This document shows positions 1-6,092 of a stretch of DNA of 10,222 nt, piece after piece. Source of the stretch: an uncultured Clostridia bacterium. GTDB taxonomy: Bacteria > Bacillota > Clostridia > Oscillospirales > Ruminococcaceae. Position 1 is the stretch's first letter; the number at the start of each line of letters is the position of its first letter. The stretch covers positions 1 through 10,222 of the forward strand of contig CAMYUO010000029.1 in the NCBI GenBank assembly GCA_947302065.1, in the 5' to 3' direction. A model generated the notes under the pieces. That model was given only the letters and a program-made list of their open reading frames with translations. It had not been told where the DNA came from and made no database searches. Position numbers and translations under genes: made by a program.

Positions 1-34
1 AACAATTTGTGATATCTCATTATACCTCAAGTTT

Positions 35-86
35 TTGATAGAAAGACAAAAAAATTAATACAATATCATTTCAAAAAGGATATAAT
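35..86 (+). promoter_or_regulatory. Putative promoter region of the MATE gene
   Basis: The AT-rich leader holds two possible sigma-70-type promoters. One is TTGATA (35-40) with TACAAT (59-64) at 18 bp spacing. The other is a perfect TATAAT (81-86) without a good -35 box at the proper distance. Either would transcribe the MATE gene from a short leader. The boxes are visible in the sequence; their use is inferred. Confidence 0.4.
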
Positions 87-176
87 GTAGGCAGTAAGGA
101 AAGTGAAAGTGAAATTCAAGACGAGACTATGAAAGGAGGGAAAGTCCCGGACGAGATCATTCCGGGGCGTAACGAT

Positions 177-1568
177 ATGACAAAGACATACGATCTGACA
201 AAGGGAAAGCCTTCCCGCCTGATACTCAGCTTTTTCTTCCCCATGCTGCTGACAAATATGTTTCAGCAGGTCTACTCGATAGCGGACACAGCGATAGTCG
301 GAAAGGGTCTGGGCGACAACGCACTCGCCGCCGTCGGCAACATCTCTTCCCTGACCTTTCTTATCATCGGTTTTTCAATGGGTCTGGGCAACGGCTTCAA
401 CGTGCTCACCGCCCAGAGCTTCGGCGCAGGCGACTACAAAAAACTGCGCAGATACCTCGGTTCTTCGATAAGGCTGTGTATTATAATCGCAGCGCTGCTC
501 ACAACGCTGAGCGTCGTGTTCCTCAAAGACGTGCTCGTGCTGCTGCAGACAGATGAAACGATAATGGCTGACAGCCTGTCCTACGGTCTTGTGATCTTCG
601 CTGGTCTCTCAACAGCTATGCTTTACAACATGTGCTCGGGCGTGCTTCGTGCGCTGGGCGACAGCAAAACTCCCCTGCTTGCGATCATCATTTCGACAAT
701 AGTAAATATCCTGCTCGACTGCTGCTTCATCTTCCTGTTCAGGACAGGTGTGTGGGGCGCTGCAGCCGCAACGGTAATGTCACAGCTGCTGTCCTCGGCA
801 GTCTGCATGTACAAGCTGCGCAAGATAGATTTCATCAGGCTCAGCCGCAGTGATTTCGCATTCGATCTCAAACTCGATATGAGCCTGCTCAAAAACGGCA
901 TTCCAATGGCGCTCATGAACTCTATCACAGCTATCGGCTGCATGACAGTTCAGTATTTCGTCAACGGTCTGGGCGTTGCATATACCTCTGCATATTCAGC
1001 TTGCAGCAGATTCATCAATATGTTCATCCAGCCGTCCTGCACAGCAGGCTACACGATGTCTGCATTTGCAAGCCAGAACTACGGCGCAAAAAAATACAGC
1101 CGAATCAGAGACGGCATGGGCGTGTGCATCGCAATTGCCAGCGTGTCCTATTTCATACTCGGCTCGGTAATGGTATTTGCACCTGATCTCCTCGGCAATA
1201 TACTGCTCGACGGCGAAGAGCCTATCCGCATCGCATCGCAGTATTTCAGGATCTGCGGCGCAGCACTGTTCGCAGTTGATTTCCTGTTCGTTTTCAGAAG
1301 CTGTGTTCAGGGTCTGGGCAGACCGCTTATCCCGATGCTTTCGGGCATAATGGAAATGGTGATGAGAGTCGGCGTGATCGTGCTGTTCATCGGCGGCGCA
1401 GGCTTTGCCGCAACCGCATTCGCAGAGATCGCCGCATGGGTCGGCGCACTCGCAATGAACGTCTCGGCATACTTCTATATCACCCGCAAAAAGCTCGCCA
1501 TCGAGCGCCGCACAAGTCACGATACCGCACGCAAGCACCACGCTAAGCCTGTAACGGAAGCAGGCTGA
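177..1568 (+). CDS. MATE family multidrug/Na+ (or H+) antiporter
   Basis: Predicted polytopic inner-membrane efflux transporter of the MATE (multi antimicrobial extrusion) family, which exports cationic drugs or metabolites in exchange for Na+ or H+. From the start at 177 it is 463 aa, the normal MATE length, with about twelve hydrophobic segments. The N-terminal signature reads DLTKGKPSRLIL, then FPMLLTNMFQQVYSIADTAIVGK (residues about 21-43) and NALAAVGN. The second half repeats the fold, with GLGRPLIPMLSG near its end. The tail is basic and cytoplasmic. An in-frame ATG at 129 would add 16 residues (MKGGKVPDEIIPGRND) not typical of the family and has no Shine-Dalgarno; 177 has only a weak GGGG at 164-167. 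The start is therefore uncertain. The gene stands alone, between its own promoter and a strong terminator. The family is clear; the substrate cannot be inferred. Confidence 0.93.
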   Translation: MTKTYDLTKGKPSRLILSFFFPMLLTNMFQQVYSIADTAIVGKGLGDNALAAVGNISSLTFLIIGFSMGLGNGFNVLTAQSFGAGDYKKLRRYLGSSIRLCIIIAALLTTLSVVFLKDVLVLLQTDETIMADSLSYGLVIFAGLSTAMLYNMCSGVLRALGDSKTPLLAIIISTIVNILLDCCFIFLFRTGVWGAAAATVMSQLLSSAVCMYKLRKIDFIRLSRSDFAFDLKLDMSLLKNGIPMALMNSITAIGCMTVQYFVNGLGVAYTSAYSACSRFINMFIQPSCTAGYTMSAFASQNYGAKKYSRIRDGMGVCIAIASVSYFILGSVMVFAPDLLGNILLDGEEPIRIASQYFRICGAALFAVDFLFVFRSCVQGLGRPLIPMLSGIMEMVMRVGVIVLFIGGAGFAATAFAEIAAWVGALAMNVSAYFYITRKKLAIERRTSHDTARKHHAKPVTEAG

Positions 1569-1579
1569 GAACAAAGCGC

Positions 1580-1626
1580 AAAGCACCCGCATCGGCGTTC
1601 ACGCTGTCACCTGCGGGTGCTTTTTC
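1580..1626 (+). terminator. Intrinsic terminator after the MATE gene
   Basis: A perfect 11-bp inverted repeat (AAAGCACCCGC at 1580-1590 and GCGGGTGCTTT at 1613-1623) runs directly into a T tract (1621-1625). It lies 11 nt after the MATE stop codon. This is a canonical rho-independent terminator on the plus strand. Confidence 0.93.
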
Positions 1627-1658
1627 TGTACTGCCACGCAGAACAAGCTGTAACCAAT

Positions 1659-1679
1659 TGTAATTGCACTGTAATTGCA
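1659..1679 (+). repeat. Tandem 10-bp repeat over the -35 region, operator candidate
   Basis: The decamer TGTAATTGCA occurs twice, at 1659-1668 and 1670-1679, with an 11-bp period (one helical turn). Each copy is close to palindromic (TGYAATTRCA). The second copy overlaps the -35 box of the promoter for the next gene. This geometry suits a transcription-factor site, but no regulator can be named. Confidence 0.5.
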
Positions 1680-1702
1680 AAACAAGCAAATCGTGCTATA
1701 AT
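1675..1702 (+). promoter_or_regulatory. Extended -10 promoter of the signal-peptide membrane protein gene
   Basis: TTGCAA (1675-1680) as -35, a 16-bp spacer, and TATAAT (1697-1702) preceded by TG one base upstream (1694-1695), giving an extended -10 element TGCTATAAT. The ATG follows about 50 bp downstream. This is a strong-looking housekeeping-type promoter. Confidence 0.75.
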
Positions 1703-1753
1703 GATATTCAGGCAAATGCGCACAGACATTTGGAAATACCAAAGGAGAAAACG

Positions 1754-2716
1754 ATGAAAAAGCTGTTGCTGATAATAGTCCTGCTTTTCGTGCTGCCCGT
1801 TCAGAGTGTTTTTGCGGCGATGAAACCTGCGGACACGATAACGCTTGACATAAACAACATCCCGAATGATGCGGTATATATAGACGTTCTGTTCGACTTC
1901 AAAAACGGTGAGAGCTACACCGAGCTTGACAAAGAATATATGAAACGGTACGACTTTGACATAACCGAGTTAGCCGAATATGACGATGACGATTTCGTGA
2001 GTTTTTCCTGCCATTACAGAGGCGGGAATAAAGCGGATATGCACATAAAAGAGGGCAAAACGGTCTTTGTCGGTGAGAAAGAATTCAGGCGGTTCAAATT
2101 GACCGACAAAAGCCTGAAGCTCGCCGTTCTTGACAAAGACGGACACATATTGCAGGTATCCGAACCCGTGAAGACAGATGATCCAGATAAGAGCATCTAT
2201 CTTGTGGGCGATATAAAATACAACGTTGCTGAGAACAGGATAGACCCCGATCTGTTCGATAACAGCTACGGAGGGACTACCGTAAACGAACCTATTTATT
2301 ACTGTGTTATCGCAGTGCTTGGCGGACTGATACTGCTGCTGATAGTTCTGCGCATCAGAAACAGTATGAAACCTGCAGAAAAGGAAAACAAGGAATACAA
2401 AGTATCAGATATGGTCTTCAGCATCGCATCTGCTGTTGCGATAGTTGCCGGTATAGTAATGCTCCTGTTTCTGATATTCCCGACAAATATTGCGACGCTG
2501 TTCAGCGCAGTACCCGTTCTTTGCATTGTCGGTCTTGCAGTTATCACAGCAGTGATCGTTCTGATATCTTACTTTGACAGAAAAAGCAAACAGGTACAGA
2601 CCGATACCGACGGTGAGGCTGCAAAAAGCAACGCACCTGTCATTATACTTTCGGTCATTGTCGTAACTGCGACAATACTTATGCTGATAGTATTCTGCTT
2701 TATGTTTTTCAGATAA
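1754..2716 (+). CDS. Unrecognised membrane-anchored protein with signal peptide and four C-terminal TM helices
   Basis: Family not recognised. The start at 1754 is set by an AGGAG ribosome binding site (1743-1747) six nt upstream and gives a 320-aa protein opening with a classical signal peptide: MKK, a hydrophobic stretch to about residue 18, and cleavage near VFA-AM (residue 21). Reading further upstream to a TTG at 1664 would bury the signal peptide and cross the promoter, so it is rejected. Residues about 23-178 form a hydrophilic, acidic, presumably extracytoplasmic domain with a DDDD run at 77-80. Predicted membrane helices lie at about 180-200, 219-241, 249-273 and 294-319; the linkers at 201-218 and 274-293 are charged (KPAEKENKEYK, DRKSKQ). 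The gene is monocistronic, between its own promoter and terminator. A sensory, envelope or transport-accessory role is possible; nothing in the sequence decides. Confidence 0.85.
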   Translation: MKKLLLIIVLLFVLPVQSVFAAMKPADTITLDINNIPNDAVYIDVLFDFKNGESYTELDKEYMKRYDFDITELAEYDDDDFVSFSCHYRGGNKADMHIKEGKTVFVGEKEFRRFKLTDKSLKLAVLDKDGHILQVSEPVKTDDPDKSIYLVGDIKYNVAENRIDPDLFDNSYGGTTVNEPIYYCVIAVLGGLILLLIVLRIRNSMKPAEKENKEYKVSDMVFSIASAVAIVAGIVMLLFLIFPTNIATLFSAVPVLCIVGLAVITAVIVLISYFDRKSKQVQTDTDGEAAKSNAPVIILSVIVVTATILMLIVFCFMFFR

Positions 2717-2734
2717 ACGATAATAAACAAAACA

Positions 2735-2770
2735 CGGCTCGGAAGTCCTCAGGAAAGAGGCTCCGAGCCG
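2735..2770 (+). terminator. Hairpin terminator after the membrane protein gene
   Basis: CGGCTCGGA (2735-2743) pairs perfectly with TCCGAGCCG (2762-2770), and an inner CCTC/GAGG (2747-2750 with 2757-2760) extends the structure. It begins 18 nt after the stop. The T tract that follows is weak (CTTTCATTCTGTT), so termination efficiency is uncertain. Confidence 0.75.
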
Positions 2771-2804
2771 CTTTCATTCTGTTAAACAGGTAAATCTGAA
2801 TTTG

Positions 2805-2821
2805 GCGGAGCTTTGCTCCGC
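2805..2821. repeat. Small GC hairpin
   Basis: GCGGAGC (2805-2811), loop TTT, GCTCCGC (2815-2821): a perfect 7-bp stem without a following T tract on either strand. It precedes the larger inverted repeat and may be part of the same element. Confidence 0.6.
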
Positions 2822-2832
2822 ATAGGTCACGG

Positions 2833-2919
2833 CTAAGGGGGAAACCTATATGGAAGACAAGTGGGGTTGCCTTACGGCGAAGGCGCGCGAACTTTTCTTC
2901 CCTACGGTTTCCCCCTTAG
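2833..2919. repeat. 14-bp inverted repeat with nested stems (MITE-like or structured RNA)
   Basis: CTAAGGGGGAAACC (2833-2846) is repeated exactly in inverted orientation as GGTTTCCCCCTTAG (2906-2919). Inside, GGAAGA (2852-2857) pairs with TCTTCC (2896-2901) and GCCTT (2869-2873) with AAGGC (2880-2884), all in nested order. The whole 87-bp segment can therefore fold into one long interrupted hairpin. This is the form of a miniature inverted-repeat element or of a structured RNA. No transposase lies nearby and no target duplication was found. Confidence 0.6.
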
Positions 2920-3084
2920 AACCCCTATCCCTTCACCTATCTTTTTTCGCAGCGCCATCTCAATATTATGAGCTGACGGCAAGTGCCTGCAAGACGCAGC
3001 TCGACTGTGGCTCGCTGCTACACCACGAGATACCTACAAACTTTGGTGACCGCTTTTACTATGTTTCGTTGATATTGCGTGGCT

Positions 3085-3102
3085 GGCGCCGACAGCGGCG
3101 CC
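3085..3102. repeat. GC hairpin GGCGCCG/CGGCGCC
   Basis: A 7-bp perfect stem (3085-3091 with 3096-3102) around a four-base loop ACAG. No poly-T follows. It may be a helix of a larger structured element. Confidence 0.5.
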
Positions 3103-3196
3103 TCATAGTTTGCTTATGTTGATGATCCGAGTTTGTGAGTTGTTGGGAAGACCTCTTGAAAGAGTCTTTCTTCAAATCTTACTCTGAACCTTAGTC

Positions 3197-3237
3197 AAAT
3201 TCAGCCATATGGGTCTTGTGCCCATATGGCTGAATTT
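3197..3237. repeat. Perfect 17-bp hairpin
   Basis: AAATTCAGCCATATGGG (3197-3213), loop TCTTGTG, CCCATATGGCTGAATTT (3221-3237): a perfect 17-bp stem. On the minus strand it lies about 90 nt after hypE and could act as a back-up terminator or 3'-end stabiliser; the T run following on that strand is only three bases. CTGAATTT also occurs at 2796-2803, so the arm sequence may mark the edge of a repeat element. Confidence 0.7.
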
Positions 3238-3263
3238 CATTAAAAGTTTTAGGGGTGGGGTTT

Positions 3264-3296
3264 GGGGAGTGACCCTTTTTCAAAAGGGTCCTCTCC
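3264..3296 (-). terminator. Long imperfect hairpin at the 3' end of the hyp operon
   Basis: GACCCTTTT (3271-3279) pairs with AAAAGGGTC (3282-3290). After a one-base bulge the stem continues with GGGGAG (3264-3269) against CTCTCC (3291-3296), one pair being G-T. It lies about 33 nt after the hypE stop, where the operon terminator is expected. No T tract follows on the minus strand (the next bases read AAACCCC), so it may be an RNA-stabilising structure or interspersed repeat instead. Confidence 0.5.
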
Positions 3297-3329
3297 AATA
3301 ATCCACAAATTCTGATTTATTTAGCTCTG

Positions 3330-4337
3330 TCAGCAAATTCTCGGCAGCAGCTCACCGCTCGGCTGTGCAAGCAGGGTCTGTGCGCCTATCTCGGTTTCGA
3401 GAACCACCTTGCCGGCATTCTCTTCTGTCACCTCACCGATGACCGCAGCGTTCTTTGAATACGGACACTCATGCAGTGCATCGAGAAGAGCCTGTGCCTT
3501 GTCCTTTGGCGCAACAACAACGAGAGTTCCCTCGCACGCAAGATACAAAGGTTCAAGTCCGAGCATTCCGCAAACGCCTTTTACACCGTCGGCAACAGGG
3601 ATATCGGGTGCGTTGAGCTTAATGCCGACATTGCTCTGTGCGCTTATCTCGTAAAGCACCGTGCCGACACCGCCTCTTGTCGCATCACGGATAACGTGGA
3701 TATCATCGGTCGCCTCGAACATCTTCTCGACCGTATTCCACAGCGGTGCGCAGTCGCTCTTTACGTCTGCCTCGATGCCAAAATCGTTTCTTTCAAGCAG
3801 TATGGTGCAGCCGTGTCTGCCGATGTCGCCCGTTACGATGATAACATCGCCCGGCTTTGCAAAGGTGCCCGATGTGTGAGCGTTTTCCATAACTCTGCCG
3901 ATGCCCGTCGTTGTGATGAACACCTTGTCAACCTGTCCCTTGCCTGCAACTTTCGTGTCGCCTGCAACTATCTTGACGCCTGCTTCTTTCGCAGTCTTTT
4001 CCATTGCCGCAGCTATCTTTTCCAGCTCGTCAAGTTCAAAGCCTTCCTCGATAACGAATGCGCAGGTCATGTAAAGCGGCTTTGCGCCCATGCAGGAAAG
4101 GTCGTTGACCGTTCCGCAGATAGACAGCTTGCCAATATTTCCGCCGTTGAACTCATAAGGCGAAACGATGAAACCGTCTGTCGTGAATGCAAGCTTTCCG
4201 CTCTGCATATCAAGCACTGCCGCATCATCAGCTGTGAACTCGGGATTTGAAAAATGTGCCTTGAACACCTTGTCGATAAGCTCGGCGGTCTGCTTTCCGC
4301 CTGCACCGTGCGCAAGGGTAACTACTTTATCACTCAT
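3330..4337 (-). CDS. hypE: [NiFe]-hydrogenase maturation protein HypE (carbamoyl-dehydratase)
   Basis: HypE receives a carbamoyl group from HypF on its C-terminal cysteine, dehydrates it with ATP to a thiocyanate, and passes cyanide to iron on the HypC-HypD scaffold. The protein is 335 aa, the usual length, and ends in the diagnostic PRIC with Cys335 as last residue. Other PurM/AIRS-superfamily signs are HGAGG (10-14), DDAA (37-40), TDGF (53-56), GGNIGKLSICGTVNDLSCMGA (65-85), VAGDTKV (124-130) and RDATRGGVGTVLYE (217-230). The ATG at 4337 follows GAGGAAG at 4346-4352 with 8 nt spacing. An in-frame TTG at 4385 would add 16 residues and overlap the upstream gene, and is less likely. It is the last gene of the operon, 34 nt after the PNPOx-like gene. 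Confidence 0.97.
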   Translation of the reverse strand: MSDKVVTLAHGAGGKQTAELIDKVFKAHFSNPEFTADDAAVLDMQSGKLAFTTDGFIVSPYEFNGGNIGKLSICGTVNDLSCMGAKPLYMTCAFVIEEGFELDELEKIAAAMEKTAKEAGVKIVAGDTKVAGKGQVDKVFITTTGIGRVMENAHTSGTFAKPGDVIIVTGDIGRHGCTILLERNDFGIEADVKSDCAPLWNTVEKMFEATDDIHVIRDATRGGVGTVLYEISAQSNVGIKLNAPDIPVADGVKGVCGMLGLEPLYLACEGTLVVVAPKDKAQALLDALHECPYSKNAAVIGEVTEENAGKVVLETEIGAQTLLAQPSGELLPRIC

Positions 4338-4371
4338 TGTTTTTACTTCCTCTCTGTTAATCATTCGTGTT

Positions 4372-4791
4372 TTATCCGATATCAAAGCTCTCTGTTTTCA
4401 GGTCGCAGTAATATCTGCCGCTTTGTGCTGTGAATTTCAGCACGCAGTAATCGGGATCGGTCACGCCCTTTTTGTAAAACAGCGTGTCGCCCTTTCGCCA
4501 GATCATATCCTTGGTTTCCTGATCGGTCAGAACCTCCATTTTTCCTTTGAGCATAACACCGACATACCTGATAAGTCCTTTGTGGTAAAAGTAAATGCAG
4601 GCATTCGGGTTTTCTCTGTACTGGCTCACTCTCATTGACGAGGTGTTGGTAGAAAAATAGAACTCTTTCAGACCGTTTCTTTTGCGAGGGCGAAGCATCG
4701 CCTTGACATTCGGATAGTTCTCGCTATCGACAGAACAGATAAAGCTGACTTTCTGCTTGTCGATGAACCTGCCTATTTTCTCTGCATCCAT
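4372..4791 (-). CDS. Pyridoxamine 5'-phosphate oxidase-fold (putative FMN-binding) protein
   Basis: A 139-aa single-domain protein of the PNPOx-like split-barrel superfamily, whose members bind FMN or related flavins, sometimes heme. Typical features are N-terminal SFICSVDSENYPNVKAM (16-32), then FYFSTNTSSMRVSQYRENPNA (44-64), the strand-rich VGVMLKGKMEVLTD (77-90), and C-terminal GVTDPDYCVLKFTAQSGRYY (109-128). Most such small proteins act as flavin reductases, sensors or stress proteins; the substrate here is unknown. The ATG at 4791 follows GGGGAG five nt upstream. It sits between hypD (24 nt gap) and hypE (34 nt gap), where a hyp gene set normally has none, so co-transcription with metallocofactor assembly genes is clear. 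A redox helper role is a guess. Confidence 0.85.
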   Translation of the reverse strand: MDAEKIGRFIDKQKVSFICSVDSENYPNVKAMLRPRKRNGLKEFYFSTNTSSMRVSQYRENPNACIYFYHKGLIRYVGVMLKGKMEVLTDQETKDMIWRKGDTLFYKKGVTDPDYCVLKFTAQSGRYYCDLKTESFDIG

Positions 4792-4815
4792 ACTGTCTCC
4801 CCTTTTGCTGCAAAG

Positions 4816-5868
4816 CTATTCCATACCGTACTGATAGTACGCCGAGCAGGCACCTTCGTTTGAAACCATGCAGGCGCCGACCGGGTGCTGAGGTGTGCAG
4901 ACCTTGCCGAACACCTTGCAGTCGCACGGCTTGCACTTGCCCTGCAGGACATCGCCGCAGCGGCAGGCAGGGTTTGCCTTGCCCTTTATCTCGGGCATAT
5001 CATACTTTCTGCGGGCATCAAAGTCTGCATACTCATCACGCAGCGTCATGCCCGACATCTTTATCACGCCGAGTCCTCGCCACTCACTGTCGCACGGCTG
5101 CATGACCTTGTCCATAAGCTTCTGTGCCGCAGGGCTGCCCTCGTCTTTTACGACTCTCGGGTAGCAGTTCACAAAGAACGGCTCGCCCTTTTGCAGCTTT
5201 GTCACCGTCACCGCCAGCGCAGTCATAAGCTCCTTTGCGGTGAAGCCTGCAACGACACCGCTAACGCCCTGCTCGCAAAGCGCCTTGCAGGTCGCATTGC
5301 CCGTGATAGCATTTACGTGACCGGGGAACAGAAACGCATCTGCGCTGCCCTTGAGCGCCTGATAAGCGTTCGGCATCGTCTTGTTTGCACAAAGTATCGA
5401 GAAATTTTCAAGTCCTGCCGCCTTTGCCTTTTCGACTGCAAGGCAAGCCGACGGCGTTGTCGTCTCAAAACCGACAGCGAGGAACACTACCTGCTTGTCG
5501 GGGTTCTCCTTTGCAAATTCTACTGCATCGAGCGGCGAGTAGACCGTCTTTATCTGCGCACCCTGCGCCCTTGCACCTGCAAGGCTCAGCTGCGTGCCCG
5601 GCACTCTTATCAGGTCGCCGAACGTGCAGATAACACAGTTCTTTTCAAGCGCCAGCCAGCAAGCCTCGTCGATATAACCCACCGGAGTAACACACACAGG
5701 GCAGCCCGGTCCCGAGATAAGCTCTATGCTCTCGGGCAGCAGCTTTCTGATACCCAGGCGGAATATCTCGTGTGTGTGCGTGCCGCAAACCTCCATTATG
5801 CGCAGCTTTCTGCCGCTGTAAGACTGTAGTATCTGCTTTGGTGAAAGCTCGTTTTTTAAACTGTCCAT
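4816..5868 (-). CDS. hypD: [NiFe]-hydrogenase maturation protein HypD (Fe-S scaffold)
   Basis: HypD carries a [4Fe-4S] cluster and with HypC forms the scaffold on which Fe(CN)2CO is assembled before transfer to the hydrogenase large subunit. At 350 aa it is slightly shorter than E. coli HypD. Visible motifs are VCGTHTHE (27-34), GPGCPVC (53-59), GFETTTP (133-139) and FPGHV (181-185). A cysteine-rich C-terminus has Cys302, 304, 312, 315, 317, 324, 333 and 341 (CRCGDVLQGKCKPCDC and GACMVSNEGAC), carrying the cluster ligands. The start overlaps the hypC stop by one base (TAATG), with GGAGG at 5876-5880 seven nt upstream, inside the last hypC codons, so HypC and HypD are translationally coupled. 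Confidence 0.97.
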   Translation of the reverse strand: MDSLKNELSPKQILQSYSGRKLRIMEVCGTHTHEIFRLGIRKLLPESIELISGPGCPVCVTPVGYIDEACWLALEKNCVICTFGDLIRVPGTQLSLAGARAQGAQIKTVYSPLDAVEFAKENPDKQVVFLAVGFETTTPSACLAVEKAKAAGLENFSILCANKTMPNAYQALKGSADAFLFPGHVNAITGNATCKALCEQGVSGVVAGFTAKELMTALAVTVTKLQKGEPFFVNCYPRVVKDEGSPAAQKLMDKVMQPCDSEWRGLGVIKMSGMTLRDEYADFDARRKYDMPEIKGKANPACRCGDVLQGKCKPCDCKVFGKVCTPQHPVGACMVSNEGACSAYYQYGME

Positions 5869-6074
5869 TAAAGCTCCTCCATTATCTTTTCAGTTTCGCT
5901 CGCATCGTCATCGGTTATCTTTGCGATGGCAACGCCTGCGTGCACCATAACATAATCGCCTATCTCCAGATCGTCAAGAAGATCTGCGCTCACGCTTCTC
6001 TTAGCGCCGCTTGCATCGATTATCGCCGTTCCGTCTTTAAGGTCAACGACCTTTGCTGATAAACCTACACACAT
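5868..6074 (-). CDS. hypC: [NiFe]-hydrogenase maturation chaperone HypC
   Basis: HypC/HybG-family chaperone that binds HypD and the hydrogenase large-subunit precursor and carries the iron centre. It begins MCVGL, so Met removal would expose the essential N-terminal Cys2, which coordinates iron and contacts the large-subunit precursor. It has the family motif GDYVMVHAGVAIAKI (39-53) with the conserved His45. It is 68 aa. The ATG at 6074 is fixed both by the MCVGL rule and by GGAGG at 6083-6087, 8 nt upstream; an in-frame TTG at 6089 lies across that binding site and would bury Cys2, so it is rejected. The acidic tail (DDDASETEKIMEEL) is unremarkable. It lies 18 nt after hypF and overlaps hypD by one base. 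Confidence 0.96.
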   Translation of the reverse strand: MCVGLSAKVVDLKDGTAIIDASGAKRSVSADLLDDLEIGDYVMVHAGVAIAKITDDDASETEKIMEEL

Positions 6075-6082
6075 ATCTATAA

Positions 6083-6087
6083 CCTCC
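6083..6087 (-). promoter_or_regulatory. Ribosome binding site deciding the hypC start
   Basis: GGAGG on the minus strand, 8 nt before ATG at 6074. It excludes the longer reading from TTG at 6089 and gives the MCVGL N-terminus required for HypC function. Confidence 0.85.
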
Positions 6088-6092
6088 AAAAA

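Larger units (their letters stand above)
2771..3329. other. Gene-free, structure-rich intergenic region
   Basis: About 560 bases between two converging transcription units with no convincing gene. A 90-codon plus-strand reading frame (2850-3122) starts inside one arm of an inverted repeat, resembles no protein family I know, and is probably not coding. Instead the stretch holds a series of hairpins: 2805-2821, 2833-2919, 3085-3102, 3197-3237 and 3264-3296. I see no tRNA, rRNA or recognisable riboswitch. The stretch 2920-3084 has only short complementary patches (for example GAGCTG at 2970-2975 with CAGCTC at 2997-3002). A cluster of interspersed repeats or a structured non-coding RNA on either strand would both fit. 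Confidence 0.6.

Noticed and set aside
996..1592. Minus-strand frame (198 codons) opposite the MATE gene
   Set aside because: Extremely rich in C, A, D and H, overlaps the terminator arm, and is opposite a clear transporter gene.
1664..1753. N-terminal extension of the signal-peptide protein from TTG 1664
   Set aside because: It would place the promoter -35 and -10 boxes inside the coding region and an extension before a textbook signal peptide that has its own ribosome binding site.
2850..3122. Plus-strand 90-codon frame in the intergenic region
   Set aside because: It starts inside one arm region of an inverted repeat, crosses several hairpins, and has no family resemblance. The apparent GGGGG upstream is part of the repeat arm. 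Kept only as part of the intergenic description.
2797..3300. Possible CRISPR array
   Set aside because: The repeats are inverted and of different sequence. There is no regularly spaced direct repeat and no cas gene.
3471..4250. Plus-strand open frame (259 codons) opposite hypE
   Set aside because: Shadow of hypE; no ribosome binding site or recognisable domain.
4885..5829. Plus-strand open frame (314 codons) opposite hypD
   Set aside because: It mirrors hypD in another frame and contains cysteine- and arginine-rich sequence without family resemblance. hypD itself is unambiguous.
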